From Monomorium pharaonis (taxonomy: Eukaryota > Arthropoda > Insecta > Hymenoptera > Formicidae), in NCBI RefSeq assembly GCF_013373865.1, contig NC_050472.1, positions 11,973,413 to 12,037,412 on the forward strand: a stretch of 64,000 nucleotides of DNA. The letters are read 5' to 3'. A program made the position numbers and the translations under genes. Of the stretch, positions 34,113-45,235 are shown piece by piece (the stretch's first letter is position 1; each line of letters opens with the position of its first letter). The notes under the pieces were generated by a model. The model worked only from the letters and a program-made list of their open reading frames with translations, did not search any database and was not told where the DNA came from.

Positions 34113-35248
34113 CAGGTAGCAAGCCAACGTCATTTTGACGTCCCAAAATGGTCATATCTGGTCATATGTCGTCAAAATGACCATTTTTTTACATGACCTA
34201 AAATTGACGTCATGATGACGTCATTTCGAAGTCATATTTCAGTCATGATCTGACGATTATTTTCCCAAACAGCACACATCCAAAATCGGGACATAAAGAC
34301 GTCATTAAGACGTATTTTAAACACGCTCTAAAGCGGTGTCTATACAATGAGATTTAAGGCGTAAGGCATAAGCATATTATATAAGCATATTATATTTAAC
34401 TTTAAGAGAACTTTTTTAAGAAAACATTTAGATATGTTGGAAATAATTTCAAAATGGTCAAATTAACCATTTGAACGCTTCAAAGTCTTAGTGCTAAATA
34501 GATCGCAATTTCCATCAAATTATAAAGATTATGGAAAAAGTTAAATTTAACAATGAAATTAATAAGTAAATAAGTTAATGCTATTTATTTTTAATATGTT
34601 TTGCAAAATTTAATTGCTTTTATAAAAAATAATATAATTGCGACAGTTTATAACATATAGGTATATGTAGACAATAACAAGTACCCATATCGATGATTTA
34701 AACTGGCGTAGCAGATAGAGTACAAGGTTTGTAATCCTAAGGTCCCGGGTTCAAAACCTACCAGCGGCAAGTAAGAGAATAAAATAAAATAATATAATTT
34801 AAATTTAATTAATTAATAAAAATTTGTCCCAAATTTAGTACGTACTGTTGATAAGAATAATAAAAAAAATGAAATTTTTATTTTATTTTTTAATCTCTAG
34901 TTGCATTTTAAAGATATCCGATTTAAGAAATCTTTTAGATATTAGTTTCATGATATCTTTCTGTTCTCAAAAAACGACGCATTGGTTAACATTCTGACAT
35001 TATATGTTATCTTTTAGAAGTCTCTTTATGTTATCATTTTCAGAAACAGGATATCTTTTAGAGATCTTTTTGACAACATATTGTTCACGTCATTTTATGA
35101 CGTCAAAATACGGTACATTTCATGACGTCAGGAATTTGTGACATTCGACCGTCATTTTAACGTCATAAGGACGTCATTTTGTGACGTCAAGAATAGTCAG
35201 TAAATGACCATTTTGGGACGTCAAAATGACGTGAGTTTGCTACCTGGG
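34113..35248. mobile_element. CCCAGGTAGCAA element with GACGTCA-rich arms, GT flanks
   Basis: 1136 bp with ends CCCAGGTAGCAAGCCAACG and TTGCTACCTGGG (long inverted repeats of over 40 bp), GT on both sides (34111-34112, 35249-35250). The subterminal zones repeat TGACGTCA-like palindromes on each side. The interior carries a tRNA-like sequence. No transposase. Confidence 0.85.
34702..34772 (+). repeat. tRNA-like (probably tRNA-Thr-derived) sequence
   Basis: GGCGTAGCAGATAGAGTAC resembles a Pol III A box region. TTTGTAAT lies in the anticodon-loop position (anticodon TGT would mean Thr). GGTCCCGGGTTCAAAACC is a good B box with a T-stem. The stems are imperfect, so this is a pseudogene or the head of a SINE. 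The surrounding 400 bp recur, inverted, at 40160-41335. Confidence 0.65.
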
Positions 35249-35616
35249 GTGGTCATTTGAACCGTGTGCAGGATATCGTGTCCAAAAGCACCGTGTCTAA
35301 ATGCACTGTGTTCATTTGAATTGTGTGCAAGTGCATCGTTCCCACTCACGCGGGATGATCGAAACGATAACGTCGATCGCGTCAGCTGATGTGCCGAACA
35401 GCTGACACCGGGTACACCGCCGCCAGCCGCAGCGCTTCGCGCACCGTCAGCCAGGCTGGCACCGCACGTCACAGCGCCGCTACCCAAGGAACACACTAAA
35501 GTCAACAAAAAGTCAAAATGACTTTATTTTGATTCGAAATAGTCACGCATTTTTTGTATGACCAAAAATTGACTCCAGTATCTGCTACTAGCCACTTAGT
35601 GACGAAAAGATGACTT

Positions 35617-36731
35617 CCCAGATAGCACAACGAATTCGAAAAGAATTCTTTTTGAACACCCAAATTTTGAAATGAAGTCTTTTTCTAACCCATTTCTGCA
35701 CCAAAAGGATCCTTAAGAGTTCAAAAAAAGTTCTTTTGTATGTCACCAATTCTGAGCCCCTTTTGTAATGCATATAAAGTTCATTTTATGTTCTATAAGA
35801 ATTCGCATTGAATTTAAAATTATTTTTTAATAGTATTCTAATAAAACTTTATCGAGATACTTTTTTGAATTTATTATGATTTTTTTATAGTACAAAAAAG
35901 AATTGCTATTTGGTGTAAAAAAAAGGATTTTTGAAATTTTAAGAAATGTTAATTTAAAAATATACTGCTACAAAAATAGAGAATTTAGTATATTATTATT
36001 ATAAGTGAGAAACTCTCTTATTGTTACTATACATGTATAAATTATGTATAAAATTTTCGCATATTTTATTATAGTATATTATTGAATTAACATTTCCTGA
36101 TTTTATATAAAAATATATAACGTACTTTTTTACCATTTTTTTTACAAATTTTTTATTAAACGCATTATTATACGTTTATTATAATAAAAAAAATATTTAT
36201 TTAGTTATATATCAAATTTATGACAAATAATATATATATATATGTATATACATATACTATATATATAATAGCATAAAGTATTTATATACTATTTAGATAA
36301 TAATAGTATTTTTTACAAATAACAAAGAAATATATATTTTTATGTTCTTTTTATTAAAATCAAAAAATGTGTTATAGAAATTTTATGCGTTGTCAAAAGC
36401 AAAAAAAATAAAAAGACACTTATATTTGTTATACCTTTCTATAGTGTTATGGCTCTTTATAAGAATTTTAATATTGACTAAATTATATAAATTGATAATA
36501 AATTTGTATGTGGTATTCTTTTTAAACTAATTTCGAATCAATTATATGAATTCATAACAAATTTGAATATTGAATTTTTTTAAACTCATTTTGACTACAT
36601 TATGTGAATTTATAACAAATTTAAATATGGTACTCTTCTTGAACTCATTTCGAACAGATTATGTAAACTCTTAAAGAATAAAAAAAGGTGAATTCTTTTT
36701 GAACTTAAAAGGATCATCTGTGCTATCTGAG
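35617..36731. mobile_element. CCCAGATAGCACA element with GAATTCTTTTTGAAC repeats, TT flanks
   Basis: 1115 bp with ends CCCAGATAGCACAACG and ATCTGTGCTATCTGAG, and TT on both sides (35615-35616, 36732-36733). Subterminal motifs AAAGAATTCTTTTTGAAC occur on both arms. The interior is AT-rich. A copy of GTGACGAAAAGATGACT occurs just outside each end. It is probably a repeat of the host element, not the target duplication. Confidence 0.7.
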
Positions 36732-36923
36732 TTTGCTCCGTGACGAAAAGATGACTAATCTCTAATTTTAATATATAAAAACGTATCAGCTTATATAGAA
36801 ATTATACTTATGGTACATTATGCATATGTAATATGTACAGGTAATAATTAATTTTGCAATAGAACTATTTTTAGAGCAATACATTAAATTAAACAATACA
36901 CTAAAATTATGAAAACTATAATA

Positions 36924-36963
<40 letters not shown>

Positions 36964-36966
<3 letters not shown>

Positions 36967-39350
36967 GGTGTAATGTAATCGGAAGCCATCCCGTAATGGG
37001 AAGATAGACGGGATCGAGATGAACATAAAAGTCCAACATTGTCTTGGGTTAGGTCTATCAACAATCGAGATATAAATTTTTCAAATTGTACGAATGAGAG
37101 CGCGCCGTGTGAAGAGCCGAGACGCTCGAGCTGTAGCGCGGCCCACTGTGTCGAGCATTGGCTGCCGGCGGCGGGGGGAAAGGAGCAGAAGCGGCGCCGC
37201 TGCCTGTGCTTCGCCGCCCTCGCGTCTCGCCGCACCGCGCCTACACTCGCGGCGATGGTCGCTACGCACATTCGCGATTACTTGACAAATTAGGAGTTAG
37301 CAGAGATATGACAAATTAAAACCGTAATAAACTGCTGTGATTAAGAAAGTCGAAAGAGCAAAAGCGATAAAAACTTATGGAATCTACAAATAATCTAATT
37401 TCTATCGTAATTGTGAATAAGTAAATTAATAAAAGTTTTTCGTACATTCACGAAAGAATCTTTCTTTTTCTTAAATATCTTATTTACAGTATCATACAAT
37501 TCTAACTTTGTTTCTCATCGAATTGTGTCGTACTGTTAAATCCTTGATGAAAACATTAATAAAAAATTACCATAAATTCACGATTGATTCTCAAAGTAAT
37601 AATTTTCTTTTATAAGTGTATTATAATATTTGCCGCATCAAATTCTCTCATCATTTCTTATCGTTTTTCTTTTCATGAAATGTTAAATTAACGAAGGTTT
37701 ATCACAATTAACATCTATGATTCTTCATACATTCTCTTTTCGTAAATATTTAATTAGAAAATTACAAAATGCGCAATATATCCATATAATATGTTACACT
37801 CTTTGTTCATAACACGATAGAAAAATATCTCTTGATGTAACGATTTCATAATAGATTATGCCTTCTACGATAATTATGCTTAGAGATCGATGTTCAATAT
37901 CAAGTATTGTTAATACAAGAAGAGTTTTTCTTTCATAACGATAGGGAACTTGAAATTTCTTTTATCTTTAATTACATTATTAATTACGACAGTAATTTTT
38001 ACTGATTGATTCAGAACAGATATAAAAAAGAATACAAGAATTTAATTGATTACTCTTTTGTAATCCATTACTTGTCTGAATAAAAAAAAAGAATTTCAAG
38101 AAGTGATATCATTGATATCAATGATATGTCTCCGTAGATATTTTGTCATATTCCAACGAGAAAATATACTTTCCTAACAGGAAACGAGAGAACGATAGAC
38201 AATGATATCACTTCTTGAAATTCTTTTTTTTTATTCAGACAAGTAATGGATTACAAAAGAGTAATCAATTAAATTCTTGTATTTTTTTTTATATCTGTTC
38301 TGAATCAATCAGTAAAAATTACTGTCGTAATTAATAATGTAATTAAAGATAAAAGAAATTTCAAGTTCCCTATCGTTATGAAAGAAAAACTCTTCTTGTA
38401 TTAACAATACTTGATATTGAACATCGATCTCTAAGCATAATTATCGTAGAAGGCATAATCTATTATGAAATCGTTACATCAAGAGATATTTTTCTATCGT
38501 GTTATGAACAAAGAGTGTAACATATTATATGGATATATTGCGCATTTTGTAATTTTCTAATTAAATATTTACGAAAAGAGAATGTATGAAGAATCATAGA
38601 TGTTAATTGTGATAAACCTTCGTTAATTTAACATTTCATGAAAAGAAAAACGATAAGAAATGATGAGAGAATTTGATGCGGCAAATATTATAATACACTT
38701 ATAAAAGAAAATTATTACTTTGAGAATCAATCGTGAATTTATGGTAATTTTTTATTAATGTTTTCATCAAGGATTTAACAGTACGACACAATTCGATGAG
38801 AAACAAAGTTAGAATTGTATGATACTGTAAATAAGATATTTAAGAAAAAGAAAGATTCTTTCGTGAATGTACGAAAAACTTTTATTAATTTACTTATTCA
38901 CAATTACGATAGAAATTAGATTATTTGTAGATTCCATAAGTTTTTATCGCTTTTGCTCTTTCGACTTTCTTAATCACAGCAGTTTATTACGGTTTTAATT
39001 TGTCATATCTCTGCTAACTCCTAATTTGTCAAGTAATCGCGAATGTGCGTAGCGACCATCGCCGCGAGTGTAGGCGCGGTGCGGCGAGACGCGAGGGCGG
39101 CGAAGCACAGGCAGCGGCGCCGCTTCTGCTCCTTTCCCCCCGCCGCCGGCAGCCAATGCTCGACACAGTGGGCCGCGCTACAGCTCGAGCGTCTCGGCTC
39201 TTCACACGGCGCGCTCTCATTCGTACAATTTGAAAAATTTATATCTCGATTGTTGATAGACCTAACCCAAGACAATGTTGGACTTTTATGTTCATCTCGA
39301 TCCCGTCTATCTTCCCATTACGGGATGGCTTCCGATTACATTACACCCTG
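36964..39350. mobile_element. 2.4-kb near-perfect palindromic element in a (TA)n tract
   Basis: Arms 36964-38114 and 38200-39350 are both 1151 bp and read as near-identical inverted copies. The only difference I noticed lies in an A-rich run near 38030/38290. The spacer is 85 bp. The ends are CAGGGTGTAATG and CATTACACCCTG inside TA microsatellites, so a TA target is likely. A GC-rich stretch (37090-37270 and its mirror) can be read as 84-115 codon frames, identical in both arms, without any recognised domain. I call it a long-TIR, probably Tc1/mariner-type, non-autonomous element. Confidence 0.75.
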
Positions 39351-39940
39351 TATATATATATATATATATATATAGTTTGTTCAATTATATCTATTATAAT
39401 TATAAGATATAAACATTTTAATAAATTTGTTTTACATGTGTTTTTACTCTATAAATGTATTTCAAAAATTCTTTTAACTAGCAAAGAAAAACCCTGCACA
39501 TTACTATAATACTAAATATATAATATTACAAGCATGACATTTTTTTGACGTCAATAAACCGTCAAATGTTGTTACCAAAAATTATCATTTTGACTTTTTC
39601 TGTCGTGATGTAATTATGACATCAATGTGATATCATTTTGACTATAATGTGTTCTTTGGGTAGCGACAGGCCTTAAGGCCACAGCGTAGCAACGCGCCGC
39701 GCCGACCGACACTGATCACACGCACCGCCGCGGCCAATCACGGTACTGCACCGACGCCGATCACACGCGCTGCCGCAACCAATCACGGCACCGCACCGAT
39801 ACACACGAACGCACGCCGCGACATAGTCGCCAGCACCTAGCGCACGAATACCTCGCACGGCGAGATTACACTGTACATATCAGCATAGGATTTTGTATAC
39901 ATTAGCGTAGGAGTTATTCTGCAATAAAACCACCCACCAA

Positions 39941-41335
39941 CCCACATAGAAATAAAACCTCCAGTAGACGTCTAATGGAAGTCTGCCATGGAAGTTTAAA
40001 CTGACGTCCAATATAGAGCCATTAGAAATCCACAGTTCCGCATTGTGGACGTCCATTAGACCTCCATTAGAGGTCGTCAAAGAGGACTATTAGACGTTGC
40101 GTGGATCATTAGTAGAGGCTTCATGGAGCCTCGATAGATGATTGACAAAATAAAAATTTAAAATAAAAATTTTATTTTTTTTAAATTATTTTTATCAACA
40201 GTACATATATTAAATTTAGGACAAATTTTTACGAATTAATTAAATTTAAATTATATTATTTTATTTTATTCTTACTTGCCTCTGGTAGGTTTTGAACCCG
40301 AGACCTTAGGATTACAAACCTTGTACTCAGTGTTGGGTAAGATACTTTTAAAATGTATCTCGATACAGATACAGATACTTATAAAAAAATGTATCTAGAT
40401 GCAGATACAGATACACAAATCAAAATGTAGATACAGATACTGAGATACTTTAAAAGTATCTCAGATATGTATCAGATACTCTTAAATTATTCAAATAAAA
40501 AATCTGAAAAATTTAAATGTTTGTGCGCAACACGAAAAGCGCATTATAAAATAAATAATTACATTTTTGTGTTGCGCATAAATACCTATCGCTGAACTCT
40601 TACTGTCTTTTCCGAATTTTTTATTTGTTTGTTGAGTTGTTGAGTAAACTTGCGTTTCTCGTCTTTTAAATTATATTTTATTGTAATAATAATAATAATA
40701 ATATTAATAATGTATGTTATAATATGCACAAAATCTAATGATTCTATAGACTAGATAGCAAAGTTATTTCATACATAAGTACTGTTTGCGCAAATCTAAA
40801 TGACGCTATCGACAGTAATAGCAAATCAAAAATGACCTTAAAAAAACATTTTTTTCCCAATAAAGACAAAAAGTACGTGAAAATGTATTTGAAAATATAT
40901 CTGAAAATGTATCTGAAAAGCAGTTCAGATACTGTGTTTTGTATCTAGATACAGATACAAATACTCTAATTCAAATGTATCTCAGATACAGGTTCAGATA
41001 CACAAAATGTATCTCTATACATGTATCTAGATACATGTATAGAGATACTACCCAACACTGCTTGTACTCTATCTGCTATGCCAATTTGACTCATCGATAT
41101 GGGTACTTGTTATTGTTTACATATACTTATATGTTATAAACTGACGCAATTGTATTATTTTTTATAAAAGCAATTAAATTTTGCAAAACATATTAAAAAT
41201 AAATAGCATTAATTTATTTACTTATTAATTTCATTGTTAAATTTATCTTTTTCTATAACCTTCTTAATAATTTAATGGAAATTGCGATCTATTTAGCATT
41301 AATACTTTGAAGTGTTCAAATGGTTAATTAGATGG
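39941..41335 (-). mobile_element. CCCACATAGAAAT-ended element with tRNA-like interior, partial
   Basis: The left end CCCACATAGAAAT is followed by GGAAGT/GACGTCCA-type repeats to about 40130. From about 40160 to 41335 (minus strand) it matches the interior of the 34113-35248 element, including the tRNA-like sequence with B box GGTCTCGGGTTCAAAACC (about 40290-40308) and A box region (about 41070-41085). No right terminus was found. It is interrupted by a hAT element. Confidence 0.6.
40328..41060. mobile_element. hAT-type element with 8-bp target duplication
   Basis: Ends CAGTGTTGGGTA and TACCCAACACTG, flanked by CTTGTACT at 40320-40327 and 41061-41068. The CAGTG...CACTG ends with an 8-bp duplication define hAT. 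The 733-bp interior is dominated by repeats of GTATCTNGATACA and encodes nothing. It splits the tRNA-like sequence between the A and B boxes. Confidence 0.9.
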
Positions 41336-41697
41336 TTTTAACTATATAGATCATATATTCTAAGAAAAATTGAATAGTACATTTATTATTCTGTTTTTGT
41401 TCAGTACATGATAAATTTAGATTTTGTGCTTTTTTGTGCGCAGTAATTGTAGACAAACCGTTATTTTTGAAAACATTATCTTTATGATAATTTTTTTAAA
41501 TATTAAATGGATCTCTCATTCAGGATGTTATAGTGTTGTCTGATTTCTGAGTCAACTACGACGCGCATGGACGGAGCAAAAATCGGACAGCATTGTGGTA
41601 TCTTTTATGAGACATTAAGCTGATATCATTTAGCTGTGATATCATAAGAATAACATTTTCAAGAAACTTAAATGAAACTCTTCCATGAGATATCTGA
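41336..41697. other. AT-rich DNA, nothing recognised
   Basis: No gene, clear repeat or hairpin assigned. It lies between the tRNA-like repeat and the satellite-bearing element. Confidence 0.4.
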
Positions 41698-41702
41698 ACC
41701 CA

Positions 41703-43020
41703 CACAGCAAAATTGATCCCGGGATCATCTCGATTTTATCCCATTTTTGTCCTGGCAAGATAAAACGTCTTATGGTTGTCCATAGGAGCTCTCAGTAAGA
41801 GCTCTCGTCCTGCTCAAGATCAATGCGGGACGGTTTAAAGATATCCCGTTGTAACAGCAAATAGACGAGCAAAGCGTACTCTCCAGAGGACATCCATAAG
41901 AGCTCTCAATAAGATCTCGTTCTGCTCAAGATCAATGCGGGACGGTTTAAAGATATCCCGTTGTAACAACGAATAGACGAGCAAAGCGTACTCTCCAGAG
42001 GATATCCATAAGAGCTCTCAATGAGATCTCGTCCTATTCAAGATCAATGCGGGACGGTTTAAAGATATCCCGTTGTAACAGCAAATAGACGAGCAAAGCG
42101 TACTCTCCAGAGGACATCCATAAGAGCTCTCAATAAGATCTCGTTCTGCTCAAGATCAATGCGGGACGGTTTAAAGATATCCCGTTGTAACAACGAATAG
42201 ACGAGCAAAGCGTACTCTCCAGAGGACATCCATAAGAGCTCTCAGTAAAATCTCGTCCTATTCAAGATCAATGCGGAATGGTTTAAAGATATCCCGTTGT
42301 AACAACGAATAGACGAGCAAAGCGTACTCTCCAGAGGACATCCATAAGAGCTCTCAATAAGATCTCGTTCTGCTCAAGATCAATGCGGAATGGTTTAAAG
42401 ATATCCCGTTGTAACAACGAATAAACGAGCAAAGCGTACTCTCCAGAGGACATCCATAAGAGCTCTCAGTAAAATCTCGTCCTACGCAAGATCAATGCGG
42501 GACGGTTTAAAGATATCCCGTTGTAACAGCGAATAGACGAGCAAAGCGTACTCTCCAGAGGACATCCATAAGAGCTCTCAGTAAAATCTCGTCCTACGCA
42601 AAATCAATGCGGGACGGTTTAAAGATATCCCGTTGTAACAGCGAAAGATGAGCAAAGCGTACTCTCCAGAGCACATCCATAGGAGCTCTTAATAAGATCT
42701 CGTCCTACTCAATGCGGGATGGTTTAAAGATATCCCGTTGTAACAGGGAATAGACGAGCAAAGCGTACTCTCCAGAGGACATCCGTAGGAGCTCTCAGTA
42801 AAATCTCGTCCTACTCAAGCTCAATGCGGGACGATTAAAAGATATCCCATTGTAACAGGGAATAGAGCAAAGCGTACTCTCCAGAGGACATCCGTAGGAG
42901 TTCTCAGTAAGATCTCGTCCTACTCAAGCTCAATGCGGGACGGTTTAAAAATATCCCGTTGTAACAGCAAATAGACGAGCAAAGCGTACTCTCCAGAGGA
43001 CGTCCATAGGAGCTCTCAGG
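41703..43020. repeat. 112-bp tandem satellite, about 11 units
   Basis: Starts with CCCACACAGCAAAATTGATC at about 41701, a CCC-type end. Units then repeat every 112 bp (for example AAAGCG at 41871, 41983 and 42095). Each holds CAATGCGGGACGGTTTAAAG, ATATCCCGTTGTAACA, GCAAAGCGTACTCTCCAGAG and AGAGCTCTCA. Units differ by a few bases and small deletions. No coding frame runs through. No right terminal inverted repeat was found. Confidence 0.9.
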
Positions 43021-43142
43021 AACATAAAAATGTGACAATTACGACAATATTACACTTATTGAAACAATATATTAACAATATTAAAAATTATAAAAAATGA
43101 CATCTAGTTCTTATTTTTTTTATTTTATTTTACCCAAACAGA

Positions 43143-43452
43143 GCAAACACAGATCTTTTTATAAGTTTTCATCATATTTCACATCTTATTTCGCATACGT
43201 AAAATTAATAAAAAACTGTAAAACTTTATATTTATTTATAAAAAAAAAATTGTAAGTTAACTATACATGTTTCATCCTTCTTACAACATCTATTAAAATG
43301 ATTTATAAAAAATAATATGTAATGATAAACATGAAGTATTCATGGATCATCACGAAGCGTTAGATGCGTACGATCTTCAAAGTCAAGCAACGTCGGCGAT
43401 GGTTCGCACTTGGATGGGTGACCGTTTTTTCCGGATGCAGAATTAAGCAAGA
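43143..43452 (+). repeat. 5S-rRNA-derived repeat, copy 2
   Basis: 43370-43440 reads CGATCTTCAAAGTCAAGCAA, CGTCGGCGATGGTTCGCACT and TGGATGGGTGACCG, matching the 5S rRNA internal promoter region and its flanks. The preceding 230 bp match copy 1 in reverse. The 5' third and the 3' end of 5S are not recognisable, so it is a SINE-like repeat or pseudogene, not a functional 5S gene. It ends where the next inverted repeat begins. Confidence 0.75.
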
Positions 43453-43454
43453 TC

Positions 43455-43960
43455 TCCATAAGACATCGAGAGGACATTGAAATTTACATCTATAGTACAT
43501 CCTTGGGACATCATGCTAGTTATCCCGCGATTGTCACGAGATCGTCTCATGGGATGCCTATAGGATCATAAATGTCCGCTTTTTTTTATCGCAGTAGGCC
43601 GATCTTGTTGACGTCCTAAAAACGTCAGCAAGATCGTCCTACTGCGGTAAAGGCAGTGGACATTTTTTATCGTATGGGCATCCCATGAGACGATCTCGTT
43701 ACAATCGCGGGATAACTAGCGTGATGTCCCAAGGATGTACTATGGATGTAAATTTCAATATCCTCTTGATGTCTTATGGAGATCTTGGGCTATCGTAGGG
43801 ACGTCTTTAGGACGTCAGCAAGATCGTCCTACTGCGGTAAAGACAGTAGACATTTTTTATCCTATGGGCATCCCATGAGACAATCTCGTTATAATCGCGG
43901 GATAACTAGCGCGATGTCTCAAGGACGTACTATGGATGTAAATTTGTTGTCTGGGTTTAT
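43455..43960. repeat. Inverted and direct repeat with GATCGTCCTACTGCGGTAAA motif
   Basis: A block of about 150 bp appears once inverted (43455-43605) and twice direct (about 43610-43775 and 43790-43960). Its landmarks are GGGCATCCCATGAGACGATC and CGCGGGATAACTAGC. It ends TTGTTGTCTGGG, a CCC...GGG-type terminus. The left terminus may be CCCAAACAGAGC at 43133, which would place the 5S-derived part inside the element. Confidence 0.6.
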
Positions 43961-44458
43961 TGTGTAAAATTAAAAGTGTGTGCACATTGTGTTATTTTTA
44001 TACCTTTTTTCAGTTATTCTAATAATTTAACACTTTACTTTAATTAACACAACAGCAGTATGTTAAAGTAACAAACAAATATGTTAAACTTTAATATAAA
44101 AATTATAACCAGAATATTTTTTAACAAACACAACATTTTTTACTTTGTGTGAATGATTAACAAAGAAAATTTCAACGCCGATAATTTTGGCCAAAAATGC
44201 TATTATAATAAAACGCCAAGTGTTGTCCCACTATCCCGTCAAGTGTTGTTCCACTGCCCACATGCCAGACCTGCTATTTACTGATGAGGAAGATGTACAT
44301 AAAAGGAAAAATAGGTTTTAAGGAGATGCTGGACTGCCTCTCAAATTTGATCGGGGGTCGATAATGTAAAGTCATTCGTGCACATCATTAATGAGACTTC
44401 GTATATATTTCTTTTATAGATCTGTAAATTCTTTTCCAGAATTAAAGTACACATATTA

Positions 44459-44615
44459 CCCACCAAACACCAAGTTACATGTAACGTGCCGTTAGTTGTA
44501 ATTTCCCACTCAACAACGTAATTATAATATAACACGTGTGTTATATTACAATTATATTATTGAGTGGGAAATTACTAACAACAAGCACGTTACATTTAAC
44601 TTTGTGTTTGCTGGA
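44459..44615. mobile_element. 157-bp hairpin MITE, CCCACCAAACAC ends, TA flanks
   Basis: The left half (AAGTTACATGTAACGTGC, TAATTTCCCACTCAA) is mirrored on the right (TTGAGTGGGAAATTA, GCACGTTACATTTAACTTTG). TA flanks both sides (44457-44458, 44616-44617) if the last base is a G-to-A change. It is a complete relative of the left part of the 9819-10093 element. Confidence 0.75.
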
Positions 44616-44617
44616 TA

Positions 44618-45235
44618 ATATCAATCTATGAATTAGATTTTATATCGAGAACAAAAAAATTTTTTTTATATTACTTTACTTATCGACTTCTTCCAAATCT
44701 GTACTCACACATACATATAAAATTTTCAGACAAATTTTTTTCTTATATCAAAAGCTTTTAGCTGTTCTGAAAACACATTATTATCTTTTCCTATAGTGAC
44801 AACCCTGCATAACAGTTATTTTACGTATAGAGTTTTCAAAACTTACAATTAGTGCTGCGGATGAAAGCAACGAAACGACTGCACAAAAGTATAATTTTCT
44901 AATTTTTTTCTTGTTTTTTTTAAAGAAAATTATATCTAGCAGGATTTGTTATTGCCTATACTTTAATTCTGGAGAAGGATTTACAATTCTATGAAATCAA
45001 TTAAGAGCCAAGCTTGTTAGAAGATAATTAGTGTTCGATCGATAAAAGAGACGACTCCAGCATCCCTTTAAAAGTTGATGAAATGAGTCACTGAAATCTG
45101 TCGCTAGCTCTCGGACTATTGCAATGATTGGATGAAATAAATAACATCCCACACGGCATGTGACGTTGCTAAAATATTGTGATGTAGTATCGGAAAGAGT
45201 ACAGAAACATTTCATTAATATTTTAATTATAACTC
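44618..45235. other. Intergenic DNA, nothing recognised
   Basis: No gene, hairpin or terminal repeat was found. A minus-strand open frame crossing 44997-45362 enters the repeat beyond and shows no domain. Confidence 0.4.

Larger units (their letters stand above)
33575..35348. mobile_element. Foldback element FB3, left arm missing
   Basis: The core at 33575-33680 has GAAGGCC, TTGCACCCCCC, (CG)n(TG)n and CACATGGGTTTGCGACTT. The right arm, 33680-34110 and 35249-35348, is an array of 15-bp units such as GTGTGCAAATGATCA and GTGCGCATCTTTCC, ending CCCACTCACG. The left arm is absent: the core starts directly after LTR sequence. No 9-bp duplication can be assigned. The right arm is split by the 34113-35248 element. 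Confidence 0.75.
35483..39660. mobile_element. CCCAAGGAACAC...GTGTTCTTTGGG element, TA flanks
   Basis: Ends CCCAAGGAACACACTA and ATAATGTGTTCTTTGGG, flanked by TA (35481-35482, 39661-39662). Subterminal AAAGTCAAAATGAC / GTCATTTTGACT motifs are inverted. It contains two younger insertions, 35617-36731 and 36964-39350. It has no coding capacity of its own and interrupts the gypsy LTR. Confidence 0.75.
32984..39940 (+). repeat. Gypsy 3' LTR, broken by later insertions
   Basis: A polypurine tract (GAGGGGGA, 32975-32982) precedes the LTR start TATAACGAGCC (expected TG altered to TA). LTR-like GC-rich pieces are 32984-33154 (TTTATAAA box at about 33090), 33535-33574, 35349-35482 and 39661-39940 (AATAAA at about 39922, and two copies of a roughly 50-bp CCAATCACGG repeat). 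The gaps are filled by the elements at 33155-33534, 33575-35348 and 35483-39660. The right end is lost at the 39941 element. No matching 5' LTR was found. Confidence 0.55.

Noticed and set aside
34702..34772. A functional tRNA gene
   Set aside because: The B box is good, but acceptor and anticodon stems do not pair well and the sequence recurs inside another repeat.
35599..36752. 17-bp target duplication GTGACGAAAAGATGACT around the 35617 element
   Set aside because: The terminal inverted repeats end further in, with TT on both sides. The 17-mer is not adjacent to the right end (about 8 bp lie between), so it is more likely a repeat of the surrounding element.
37039..37293. 84-codon open frame, identical in both palindrome arms
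   Set aside because: It lies in a GC-rich stretch with several overlapping frames on both strands, no domain, and no splice or promoter context.
41703..43020. A CRISPR-like array
   Set aside because: The whole 112-bp unit repeats with no variable spacers, the setting is an insect genome, and no cas genes are present: it is a satellite.
43340..43450. A functional 5S rRNA gene
   Set aside because: Only the internal promoter part matches; the 5' third and 3' end are missing and the block is duplicated with unrelated flanks.
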